A stretch of DNA of 40,480 bases, taken from Candidatus Rariloculus versatilis (GTDB lineage Bacteria > Pseudomonadota > Gammaproteobacteria > Steroidobacterales > Rariloculaceae). Location of the stretch: positions 1-40,480 of the forward strand of contig JAQAJI010000003.1 of the NCBI GenBank assembly GCA_028278665.1, in the 5' to 3' direction. Below the pieces are notes generated by a model that saw only the letters and a program-made list of their open reading frames with translations, ran no database searches and had not been told where the DNA came from. Every line of letters starts with the position of its first letter. The first letter of the stretch is position 1. Positions 28,575 through 37,316 of this stretch are shown here, piece by piece. The position numbers and the translations under genes are program-made.

Positions 28575-31484
28575 TTACTTGAGCGCGTCGGCCAGCACGC
28601 GGGCGACGTGCAGCGCCGTGCGCTCGCTGCCGTCGGCGATCTGGTGGCGGCAGCTCGTTCCGTCCGCGACGATCAGCGTGTCCTCGCCCGCGTCCCGGAC
28701 GACCGGCAACAGCGCCATTTCCGCCATCGCGAGCGACACCTCGACGTGTTCGGCTTCGTAACCGAAAGCCCCGGCCATGCCGCAGCAGCTCGACTGGATC
28801 GTCTCGACCGCGAGATCGGGTATGAGCCCGAGTGCTTCGTTCACCGCCGGCATGACCGCGAAAGCTTTCTGGTGGCAGTGGCCGTGGACCAGAGCGCGCC
28901 GGTAGGGAAGCTTCCCGAGCGGCAGCGAGAGCCGGCCCGCGGCCTTCTCGCGGCTCAGGAACTCTTCGAACGTCAGCGCGACTTGCGCGAGCGCCGCTGT
29001 GTCGGCGCCCGGCAGGAGCGTGAGGAACTCATCGCGCAGACCGAGCACGCAGGATGGTTCGAGGCCGATGACAGGAACGCCGCGCTCGACGAACGGCTTC
29101 AATGCCGCAACGGTGCGTTTCGCTTCGGCTCGCGCCTCCTCGACCATGCCCGTGGAGAGATACGTCCTGCCGCAGCACAGCGGTCGCCCGCCGTCGGCGG
29201 CCTGAGCAACCGCGACGCGGAAACCCGCGGCCGTGAGCACCTTGACGGCGGCGCGCAGGTTCTCCGGTTCGAAGTAGATATTGAATGTGTCCGCCAGCAG
29301 CACGACGTCGGCATCCGCGGCGCTCGCCGGGCTTTCGGCGGCCGGCCGGAACCGGTCGCGCCGCCAGGTCGGGAGGCTGCGCCGCGCAGCGATGCCGGCG
29401 AGCTTTTCCATGAGCAGCCCCAGCCCCGGGATGCGGTTTCGCAGATTCAACAAGCCGGACAGGCGAGCGGCCTTCGGCGCAAGGCGCGGCAGATGGGCGA
29501 TGAGCCTGTCCCTGAGCGGGCGCGCATGGCGGCGGTGGTACTGGTTCAGGAACTCGATCTTCATGGCCGCCATGTCGACGCCCGTCGGGCACTCCCGCCT
29601 GCAGGCCTTGCAGGACACGCAAAGTTCGAGCGTCCTGTACATGTCCTTCGACGTGAGGGCATCGCTGCCGAGCTGGCCGGCAAGCGCCCGGCGCAGCGAG
29701 TTCGCGCGGCCGCGCGTCAGGTCGCGTTCGTTGTGTGTGACGCGCCAGGACGGGCACATCGGGCTCGCGTCGAACTTGCGGCAGTGGCCGTTGTTGTTGC
29801 ACATCTCCACGGCCGCCGCGAAGCCGCGCCCGCGGTTGTGCGCGCCGACCTCGTGCGCGGACCAGTCGAGCGCCGTCTCGATCGGCACGGTCGCGTAGCC
29901 CGGCTTGTACCGGAACAGCTCCCGGTCGTCCATCTTCGGCGGATCGACGATCTTGCCGGGGTTCATGAGCCCCTTCGGATCGAACTGGCGCTTGATCTCG
30001 CCGAATGCCATCGTGAGCCTTGGCCCATACATGGGCTCGATCCATTCCGAGCGCACGAGACCGTCGCCGTGCTCGCCCGAGTACGAACCCTTGTACTCGC
30101 GCACGATCGCGCAGGCTTCCTCGGCGATCGCGCGCATGGACCTGACGTCCTTGTCCGAGCGCATGTCGAGCACCGGGCGCACGTGCAAGGTGCCGACCGA
30201 GGCGTGAGCGTACCAGGTCCCGCGGGTCCCGTGCTTCTCGAACACTTCGGTCAGGCGCGCGGTGTAGTCGGCCAGATGCTCGAGCGGTACGGCGCAGTCC
30301 TCGATGAACGAGACGGGTTTCCCGTCGCCCTTCATGGACATCATGATGTTGAGGCCGGCCTTGCGAACGTTCCAGAAGTCCTTCTGCAGCACCGGGTCCT
30401 CGATCTCGACCACGCTGTCCGGCAGGCCGAGGTCGCCCATGAGCTCGACGAGTTGCTTGAGCCTTGCGACCTGCTCCGCGTGCTCGTCGCCTGCGAACTC
30501 GACGAGCAGGATCGCGTCGGGGTCGCCGCGCACGACCCGGTCGACGATGCCTTGAAAAGCAGGATTCGCGCGCGACAGCTCGATCATCGTGCGGTCGACG
30601 AGTTCCACGGCCGCGGGATCGAGCTTGACGATGTGCTGCGTGTGGCTCATCGCCTCGTAAAAGGTCGCAAAGTGCGCGATGCCGAGCACCTTGTGCCGGG
30701 GCAGCGGCGCGAGCTTGAGCTTGATCCGGCGGAAATAGCCGAGTGTGCCTTCGGAACCCACGAGCAGGTGGGCCATGTTGAAGCGGCCCGTCGACGCCAT
30801 GTCCAGGTTGTAGCCGGCGACACGGCGCTGGACTTTCGGAACGCGTGCGGCGATCTCCTCCTCTTCGCCGACGTAGTAGCCGCGCACGACATCGACGAGG
30901 TGACTGTAGCGTTGCGGGCCGTCGACGCGCTCGCCGATCGGACCGACCTCGCCGAATTCGACGATGTCGCCGCTCGTGAGCCAGGCTTCGACGGCCAGCA
31001 CGTTGTGCACCATGTTGCCGTAGCGGATCGAGCGCGCGCCGCAGCTGTTGTTCGCCGTCATCCCGCCGATCGTCGCCTGGGCGGATGTCGAGACGTCGAC
31101 CGGATACCAGAGCCCGTGCGGCTTCAGATATGCGTTGAGCCTGTCGAGCACGACGCCGGGCTCGACCCGGACGGTCCTCTCCGCTACATCGAGTTGGTCG
31201 ATACCGGCGAGGTGCCTGCTGTTGTCGACGACGATCGCCTCGCCCACCGCCTGACCGCATTGCGAACTGCCGGCGCCGCGCGGCAGTATCGGCAAGTTCG
31301 AATCGGCGGCGATTTCAACTGCGGCGAGCGCGTCGTCGGCGCTGCGCGGCACGACGATGCCGAGCGGATCGACCTGGTAGATGGAGGCATCCGTGGAATA
31401 ACGGGCGCGGGAAAACGCGTCGAAAAGCACCTCGCAGTCGAGCTCGCGCCGGAAGCGGGCTTCGAGCGCGCCGAGATCGGTCAT
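28575..31484 (-). CDS. FAD-linked oxidase / Fe-S fusion (D-lactate dehydrogenase / hydroxyacid oxidase type)
   Basis: LPILPRGAGSSQCGQAV (FAD-binding type 4), SGEHGDGLVRSEW, CVSCKACRRECPTGVDM, and CCG-like SSCCGMAGAFGYE. Confidence 0.93.
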   Translation of the reverse strand: MTDLGALEARFRRELDCEVLFDAFSRARYSTDASIYQVDPLGIVVPRSADDALAAVEIAADSNLPILPRGAGSSQCGQAVGEAIVVDNSRHLAGIDQLDVAERTVRVEPGVVLDRLNAYLKPHGLWYPVDVSTSAQATIGGMTANNSCGARSIRYGNMVHNVLAVEAWLTSGDIVEFGEVGPIGERVDGPQRYSHLVDVVRGYYVGEEEEIAARVPKVQRRVAGYNLDMASTGRFNMAHLLVGSEGTLGYFRRIKLKLAPLPRHKVLGIAHFATFYEAMSHTQHIVKLDPAAVELVDRTMIELSRANPAFQGIVDRVVRGDPDAILLVEFAGDEHAEQVARLKQLVELMGDLGLPDSVVEIEDPVLQKDFWNVRKAGLNIMMSMKGDGKPVSFIEDCAVPLEHLADYTARLTEVFEKHGTRGTWYAHASVGTLHVRPVLDMRSDKDVRSMRAIAEEACAIVREYKGSYSGEHGDGLVRSEWIEPMYGPRLTMAFGEIKRQFDPKGLMNPGKIVDPPKMDDRELFRYKPGYATVPIETALDWSAHEVGAHNRGRGFAAAVEMCNNNGHCRKFDASPMCPSWRVTHNERDLTRGRANSLRRALAGQLGSDALTSKDMYRTLELCVSCKACRRECPTGVDMAAMKIEFLNQYHRRHARPLRDRLIAHLPRLAPKAARLSGLLNLRNRIPGLGLLMEKLAGIAARRSLPTWRRDRFRPAAESPASAADADVVLLADTFNIYFEPENLRAAVKVLTAAGFRVAVAQAADGGRPLCCGRTYLSTGMVEEARAEAKRTVAALKPFVERGVPVIGLEPSCVLGLRDEFLTLLPGADTAALAQVALTFEEFLSREKAAGRLSLPLGKLPYRRALVHGHCHQKAFAVMPAVNEALGLIPDLAVETIQSSCCGMAGAFGYEAEHVEVSLAMAEMALLPVVRDAGEDTLIVADGTSCRHQIADGSERTALHVARVLADALK

Positions 31485-31806
31485 CGTCGTACCGCCATGC
31501 ACTCAGGAGCCCGCTCGTTCACGGACGCCATCATAGCGTGATCGGACGCGGCGCGGAAAAGCTGCAGCGAGCCGAACCGTAGCCTCGGCATCGGCGCGCC
31601 GGGCCTCGCAATTCCTGACCTCTTGGGTCGTCAGGCCGCTCGGGGGGCAGGCGCAACGCTCGATATGCCTCGGATCGATCGACATGCAGGAGGCGTTCCT
31701 GGGCCGAGCATGAAGTCAGGCGCAGCGGTGAGCGTGGCTGGCTCAGGGTCGTGTGGCAATCGCGCGCGCTCTGGATAACAATGCGGCGGCGAACCAGGGT
31801 ACGTCG

Positions 31807-32994
31807 ATGACTCACGCAAGCGGCCGCCACTTCCTGCAAATCCCGGGACCGACCAACGTTCCCGATCGCGTATTGCGCGCGATCGACCAACCGACGATCG
31901 ACCACCGGGGACCGGAGTTCGCCGCGCTCGGGCTCGAGATCCTGGGCGAGCTGCCGAAGATCTTTCAGACGGAGCATCCCGTCATCATTTACCCCTCGTC
32001 GGGCACGGGCGCCTGGGAGGCCGCGCTCGTCAACGCCCTGTCGCCCGGGGACCGGGTCCTCATGTGCGAGACGGGGCAATTCGCGGTGCTCTGGCAGCAG
32101 CTCGCGGCGCGGCTCGGGTTCGATACGCAGGTCCTGCCGACCGACTGGCGGCACGGCGCGGACCCCGAGGTGATCGAAGCGGCACTCACGGATGATTCCG
32201 CACACGCGATCAAGGCCGTCTGCATCGTGCACAATGAAACTTCGACCGGCGTCGCAAGCCGCATCGGCAAAATACGCAAGGCGATCGATCGCGCGCAACA
32301 CCCGGCGCTCTTCCTGGTCGACACGATCTCCTCGCTCGCCTCGATCGACTACCGGATGGACGAATGGGGCGTCGACGTGACCGTCGCAGGCTCGCAGAAG
32401 GGCCTGATGCTGCCGCCGGGGCTCGCGTTCAACGCGGTCTCGGACAAGGCGGTGGCGGCGAGCCGCAGCGCGTCGACGCCGAAGAGCTACTGGAGCTGGG
32501 ACGACGTGCTCGCCGCCAACAAGTCCGGCTTCTTCCCGTATACGCCTGCGACGAATCTGCTCTATGGGCTCAGCGAGTCGATCCGCATGCTGCTCGAGGA
32601 AGGCCTCGACAATGTTTTCGCGCGGCACGACCGGCACGCGGCGGCGACGCGCCTGGCGGTCGGGACCTGGGGCCTCGAGGTGCTGTGCCTGAATCCCGAC
32701 GAGCACTCGAGTTCGCTGACGGCCGTACTCATGCCCGAGGGGCATGACGCCGACAGTTTCCGCGCGGTCGTGCTCGAGGCCTTCGACATGTCGCTCGGCA
32801 CCGGGCTCGGCCGGCTCGCCGGCAAGGTATTCAGGATCGGCCACCTCGGCAGCTTCAACGACCTCATGCTCGCGGGCACGCTGGCCGGCGTCGAAATGGG
32901 CCTGGCCCGGGCGGGCGTCCCGCACGAACGCGGCGGCGTCGCGGCTGCACTCGACTGGCTCGCCGACAGTTCGCCCGAGCGCGCGAACGGGTAA
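31807..32994 (+). CDS. class V aminotransferase, serine-glyoxylate/alanine-glyoxylate type
   Basis: HFLQIPGPTNVPDRVLRAIDQPTIDHRGPEFAAL, YPSSGTGAWEAALVN, VHNETSTGV, VDVTVAGSQKGLMLPPGL (PLP Lys). Confidence 0.92.
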   Translation: MTHASGRHFLQIPGPTNVPDRVLRAIDQPTIDHRGPEFAALGLEILGELPKIFQTEHPVIIYPSSGTGAWEAALVNALSPGDRVLMCETGQFAVLWQQLAARLGFDTQVLPTDWRHGADPEVIEAALTDDSAHAIKAVCIVHNETSTGVASRIGKIRKAIDRAQHPALFLVDTISSLASIDYRMDEWGVDVTVAGSQKGLMLPPGLAFNAVSDKAVAASRSASTPKSYWSWDDVLAANKSGFFPYTPATNLLYGLSESIRMLLEEGLDNVFARHDRHAAATRLAVGTWGLEVLCLNPDEHSSSLTAVLMPEGHDADSFRAVVLEAFDMSLGTGLGRLAGKVFRIGHLGSFNDLMLAGTLAGVEMGLARAGVPHERGGVAAALDWLADSSPERANG

Positions 32995-33012
32995 GGGAGC
33001 GCTGGATGTACC

Positions 33013-33132
33013 GCACAAGGTCGCCGAAACGTCGGAGCGACTGCACAACCTCGCCGGAGCGTCGCATCGACTACGCAACGTCACCGGAAGACGGCATGAA
33101 GTGCGCAGCGTCCTGCGATCGCCGGAGCCTTC
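33013..33132. repeat. degenerate 30-nt tandem repeat, ~4 units
   Basis: Units at 33013, 33043, 33073, 33103: GCACAAGGTCGCCGAAACGTCGGAGCGACT / GCACAACCTCGCCGGAGCGTCGCATCGACT / ACGCAACGTCACCGGAAGACGGCATGAAGT / GCGCAGCGTCCTGCGATCGCCGGAGCCTTC. Confidence 0.75.
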
Positions 33133-33166
33133 CGGACCGAATGCCGAACCCGTAACGGAGCGCCGC

Positions 33167-34528
33167 ATGGATCCCGCAACCGCCGTCGCCACGAGCCCGC
33201 TGGTCGCTCTTTTCGCGTTCCTCGGCGTCATCGTCCTTCTGCTGTTTCTGATCGCGAAATGGCGCTGGCACGTGTTTCTCGCCCTGCTCGTGCCGCTGTT
33301 GCTCTTTGGCGTGATCCCGGGCGTGCAAAGGAACAACTTCATCGCCGCGTTCGAATCGGGTTTCGGCAGCACGCTCGGCTCGATCGGCGTCGTGATCGTG
33401 CTCGGCTCGATCATCGCCGAGGCGCTCAGACACACCGGCGCGATCCAGACCATCACGCAAACCATGGTCAGCGCGGTCGGATCGAAGCGCATGCCGCTCG
33501 CGCTGACCCTGACGGGCTTCGTGCTCGGCATCGCGATCTTTTCCGACGTCGCCTACGTGATCCTGAACCCGCTCGTGCACTCGGCCGCAAGGATGATGGG
33601 CGTCACGATCAGCGTGATGTCGATCGGCCTCGTTGGCTCGCTGCAGCTTACCCACGCGATCGTGCCGCCCACGCCCGGCCCGCTTGCCGCAGCCGCCATC
33701 GTCGGCGCGGACATCGGCACGACGATCATTTTCGGCGGGATCGCCTGTCTTGCGGGCTCGCTCGGAAGCTGGATCTGGGGCCAGTACGTGATCGGGCCGC
33801 GCATCCCCACCATGGCCGCCGAGGAATACGTGACCGATGACTTTCTCCACAGCAATGCCGCGCGGCCCAATGCATGGAGTTCGTACGCACCGATCGCCGT
33901 ACCGATCGTGCTGATTTCCGCACAGAGCGTCTCGAGGCTCTTTCTTCCGGAAGGCCACATCGTGCGCGACGGGCTCGCTTACATCGGCTGGCCGGTGATC
34001 GCGCTCAGCATTGGCGTGTGGCTCTCGTTCCGCAACATCCGCACGCCCGAGCACCGCAAGGCGTCGACGAACGCCTGGGTCGAGGAAGCGCTCCGGATCT
34101 CGGCAATGATCCTCGTCGTGACCGGGCTCGGCGGCTCGCTGAGCGAAATCCTCAGGGGAACGCCGGCCGTCGATTACATCAGCGGCATCTTTGCCGCCTA
34201 CGGGTTGCCCGCAATACTCCTGCCGTTCGTGATCGGCATCATCGGCAACATGATCACGGGCTCAACGACGGTCGGCGTCATCACGGCCGCGTCGCTCGTA
34301 GCACCCATGCTCGGCAGCCTCAGCCTCTCGCCCGAAGCCGCGATGCTCGCGGGAGCCAGTGGCTCGGTGATCATCAAGTATGTGAACAGCAGCTACTTCT
34401 GGGTCTGTACGTCGCTGTCGAAGCTCAGCGCCAACGATGCGATTCTCGGCTATGGCGGCGCGACGCTTGTCGGCGGAATCGTGTCGTTCCTGGTTGTCTG
34501 CCTGCTCTGGGTTGTCGGGCTCGTCTGA
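33167..34528 (+). CDS. GntP family permease
   Basis: Multi-TM; SDVAYVILNPLVHSAARMMG, QLTHAIVPPTPGPLAAAAIVGADIG, NMITGSTTVGVITAASLVAPML. Start chosen at MDPATAVATSP; track ORF runs back through the repeat patch. Confidence 0.92.
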   Translation: MDPATAVATSPLVALFAFLGVIVLLLFLIAKWRWHVFLALLVPLLLFGVIPGVQRNNFIAAFESGFGSTLGSIGVVIVLGSIIAEALRHTGAIQTITQTMVSAVGSKRMPLALTLTGFVLGIAIFSDVAYVILNPLVHSAARMMGVTISVMSIGLVGSLQLTHAIVPPTPGPLAAAAIVGADIGTTIIFGGIACLAGSLGSWIWGQYVIGPRIPTMAAEEYVTDDFLHSNAARPNAWSSYAPIAVPIVLISAQSVSRLFLPEGHIVRDGLAYIGWPVIALSIGVWLSFRNIRTPEHRKASTNAWVEEALRISAMILVVTGLGGSLSEILRGTPAVDYISGIFAAYGLPAILLPFVIGIIGNMITGSTTVGVITAASLVAPMLGSLSLSPEAAMLAGASGSVIIKYVNSSYFWVCTSLSKLSANDAILGYGGATLVGGIVSFLVVCLLWVVGLV

Positions 34529-34540
34529 AGAAGCGCTTCG

Positions 34541-35815
34541 TCACTCGGCCTCGAGCAGCTCGCCCCGCCAGATCTCGCTGAAATCCAGTTGCGCCGAGTG
34601 CACGAGCATCGCATCGAGGGGGGTGCGGTCGAAGCCCGTGACTTCGTAGAGCAACTCGAACGCCGGCGGTTCGGCCGCGATGGCTTCGGGCACGGCCTGC
34701 TCGATGGAGCGCACGTAAGGTGGGTCGCTGACCGCTTCGGCGCTGTGCATCAGGCCCGCGTCGCGCGTCCCCGCGACGACGACGAGCTGGTTCCCGCTCG
34801 GCCCCGGAAACGTCGAAAAAAGACCGTAATCCCGATAGTTGCGGTAGTCAGCCGGAAGTCCGGCCTCGCTGACGTAACGATCGCCGGTTTCGAGGTTCGT
34901 GAGCTCGTCGAACGTGTCGCCGATCTCGAGCGACGATGATGCGAACACGAACTCGATGATCTTGTCGAGCGCGCTGATGTAACCCACGTAGACGATGTGG
35001 CTGGTCTTGAGATCCTCAATGTCGAGTTCGGACATCGGCACGACCGTGACGGGCTTGTCGGCCGTGTAGATCACCCGCAACAGGTCCCGCAGAGCGAATG
35101 CCGTGCTGCGCGCGAGGTAGGTCAGATCGAGATCGACGTAACGGGCTCCGCGCTCGGGCTGCATCATCGAAAAGACGTCGAGATCCTCGCTCGAATTGAC
35201 GGCGAATTCCCGGACCAGCCGCGCCACGTTACCGGCTTCGTCGAGCTCGCCGACGATGTAGTAGTCGCCGACGATGACGAGTACCGGCAGATCGTCGTCG
35301 AAGAGCTCGCGCCAGATCGGCGATGCGGCAACTGCGCTGTAGCCGGAACTCCCGGCGTTGCCGCCCGCGCCGACAACGAAGCCGACGCCGGCGCCGAGCG
35401 CCACGAGCAGCAGTACGGCTACGGCCAGGCGCACGCGAGACAAACCGACGCGCGCGACCGGTGGTTCGTCCGCCGGAGTCGTCTGCGCCGAAACTATCGT
35501 GACGCGATACTCGCCCTTGGGGATTGCGATCTGCAGCGTCTCGTCGCTGCCGTCGTTGCTGTAGTAGTGGTTGAGCTTCTGGCGCAGATTGTGAGCGTAA
35601 ACGCGAACCATCGAGTCCTGGCTCGGATCGAACTCCGGACCCTTGCCGAACACCTCGGCGGCGATCTCAAGCTCCTTCGGAGTACGGCCCTCGCCGGCGC
35701 AGGCCACGAGGAACTCGAGCAGTCGCACGTATGTCGCCGACCGGCCGAGCGCGCCGCGCGCAACGATCCTGTCGGCCTGTTCGCGTATGAGTAAGTAGTC
35801 GTTCGTGGCGCTCAC
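34541..35815 (-). CDS. transmembrane winged-helix transcriptional regulator (CadC/ToxR-like architecture)
   Basis: N-terminal winged-helix-like region (FDPSQDSMVRVYAHNLRQKLNHYYSNDGSDETLQIAIPKGEYRV), single TM (LAVAVLLLVALGAGVGFVVGAG), ~260-aa extracytoplasmic C-terminal domain. Confidence 0.78.
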   Translation of the reverse strand: MSATNDYLLIREQADRIVARGALGRSATYVRLLEFLVACAGEGRTPKELEIAAEVFGKGPEFDPSQDSMVRVYAHNLRQKLNHYYSNDGSDETLQIAIPKGEYRVTIVSAQTTPADEPPVARVGLSRVRLAVAVLLLVALGAGVGFVVGAGGNAGSSGYSAVAASPIWRELFDDDLPVLVIVGDYYIVGELDEAGNVARLVREFAVNSSEDLDVFSMMQPERGARYVDLDLTYLARSTAFALRDLLRVIYTADKPVTVVPMSELDIEDLKTSHIVYVGYISALDKIIEFVFASSSLEIGDTFDELTNLETGDRYVSEAGLPADYRNYRDYGLFSTFPGPSGNQLVVVAGTRDAGLMHSAEAVSDPPYVRSIEQAVPEAIAAEPPAFELLYEVTGFDRTPLDAMLVHSAQLDFSEIWRGELLEAE

Positions 35816-35977
35816 GGGAACAGCAATCCGCCTGCGGCGGTTTCAATGCGAATTAACAACGGTAGCCCATCTGCTGCCGTGCATAAAGTTGACCGGCAGC
35901 GCGGCTGCGGGTTCCGCCTGGCGACGGAAACCGCCGCTCGAAACACGCGTTTGCGACGACCGATGGTGATTTGCCCG

Positions 35978-37156
35978 TCAGTCGGACCCGGCTTCGAGAC
36001 CCTCGCGCGTTTCGGCGATCGCGAGGTCGACGACCTTGCGCAGCGCCTGTTCGCGGGTGTCGCCCTCCAGCAGGCGCAGCCGGTACAGGTCGAGCTGGCG
36101 ATCCGCGCCGGAACCTTCGCTGATGATGGTCAGTGCCCTGCGGATCTCGTTTTCGCAGCCCAGAGCCTGGGCATCGGGCACCAACTCCTCGATGAGTTCG
36201 GCCGTCTGGTCGTAGATGTCCGACCGCCGGCCGGCGTCGCGATTCGCAAGGAACGCGAACACACCGTAGCGTTGCGCCATCCACCGATCCTCCTCGATGA
36301 GTTCGGTGAGCGGCTCCACCGGCAACGCGCCCTCGCCGTCAAGCCGCATGAGCTTGCGGATCAGCGATGCATAGAGCGCGGCAATGCTCAACGCGCCCTC
36401 GATGCGCGTGCAGACATCGCAGATACGCAGCTCCACGGTGGGATACGAATGCGACGGTCGAATGTCCCACCACAGCTCGCTGCCGTCTTCGATGAAGTTC
36501 ATGCGCTGGTATTCGGCGACGAGGTTTTCGTATTCCGCCCAGGATCCGAGCGGACCGGGCATGCCCGTGCGCGGCAGGTTTCCCATGACCGTAAGCCGGT
36601 AGGACTTGAAGCCGGTTTCGCGACCGGCGATAAACGGCGACGAGGCGGACAGCCCGTGGAGCATCGGCAGGTAGCGCCGCAGTGCCGTCATGACCCGGAC
36701 GCGCGCATCCGCATCGCCGAAGCCGGCGTGAATGTGCATGCCACCGACGACGAGACGGCGCACGGCTTCCTGGTAGGTGGCTGCAAACTTGTGGTAGCGA
36801 TCGCGCGGCGTCGGCGCCTGGTCCTTCCAGGTCGCGAAGGGATGCATGGATGCGGCCATCACCCGGGCGCCATATTGCTCGGCCGCGTCGATCACGAGCC
36901 GCCGGGTTTCGCGCAACGCCTCACGCAGATCGCCGACCGAGCTGCATACGCGGGTATTCGTCTCGATCTGGGAGCGCAGGAACTCGCGAACGATCTTGTG
37001 CGGTCCGCGGTTTTCCTCGCAAGCGTCGAAGATGCGGGCGTCCGGATCCGCGAGAAGGTCGCGCGTCTCGGGATCGACGAGGAAGAACTCCTCTTCGATG
37101 CCGAGCGTGACGGCGAATTCGTCGCTGTTCGCCACTGCTGCAGGTCCGTTAGTCAT
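35978..37156 (-). CDS. carboxylate-amine ligase (YbdK-like, GCS2 family)
   Basis: FAVTLGIEEEFFLVDPETRDL, ETNTRVCSSVGDLREALRETRR, VGGMHIHAGF, ELRICDVCTRIE. Confidence 0.92.
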   Translation of the reverse strand: MTNGPAAVANSDEFAVTLGIEEEFFLVDPETRDLLADPDARIFDACEENRGPHKIVREFLRSQIETNTRVCSSVGDLREALRETRRLVIDAAEQYGARVMAASMHPFATWKDQAPTPRDRYHKFAATYQEAVRRLVVGGMHIHAGFGDADARVRVMTALRRYLPMLHGLSASSPFIAGRETGFKSYRLTVMGNLPRTGMPGPLGSWAEYENLVAEYQRMNFIEDGSELWWDIRPSHSYPTVELRICDVCTRIEGALSIAALYASLIRKLMRLDGEGALPVEPLTELIEEDRWMAQRYGVFAFLANRDAGRRSDIYDQTAELIEELVPDAQALGCENEIRRALTIISEGSGADRQLDLYRLRLLEGDTREQALRKVVDLAIAETREGLEAGSD

Positions 37157-37316
37157 GACTTCGTCTATCCGTCATTGGATCGCCTGTGAGGAGTTTACAT
37201 GGCAGCCCTTTCGTTGGACCTCCTTTCGCCGCAAATCGTTCGCATGTGCAACGACCGGCAGACCGTGACAAGGCCGCGCTGCCTGTCTGAGTGTGACCCG
37301 GGTCGGTCACTGGCCG

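Noticed and set aside
28431-31541. Very long plus-strand ORF (1036 aa) opposite the FAD/Fe-S gene
   Set aside because: Antisense shadow ORF of a high-GC gene; the minus-strand product has unmistakable FAD and Fe-S motifs, the plus frame has His/Arg/Asp-rich nonsense composition.
31531-33531. 666-aa minus-strand ORF
   Set aside because: Antisense to the aminotransferase and GntP permease; composition is typical of GC-driven spurious frames.
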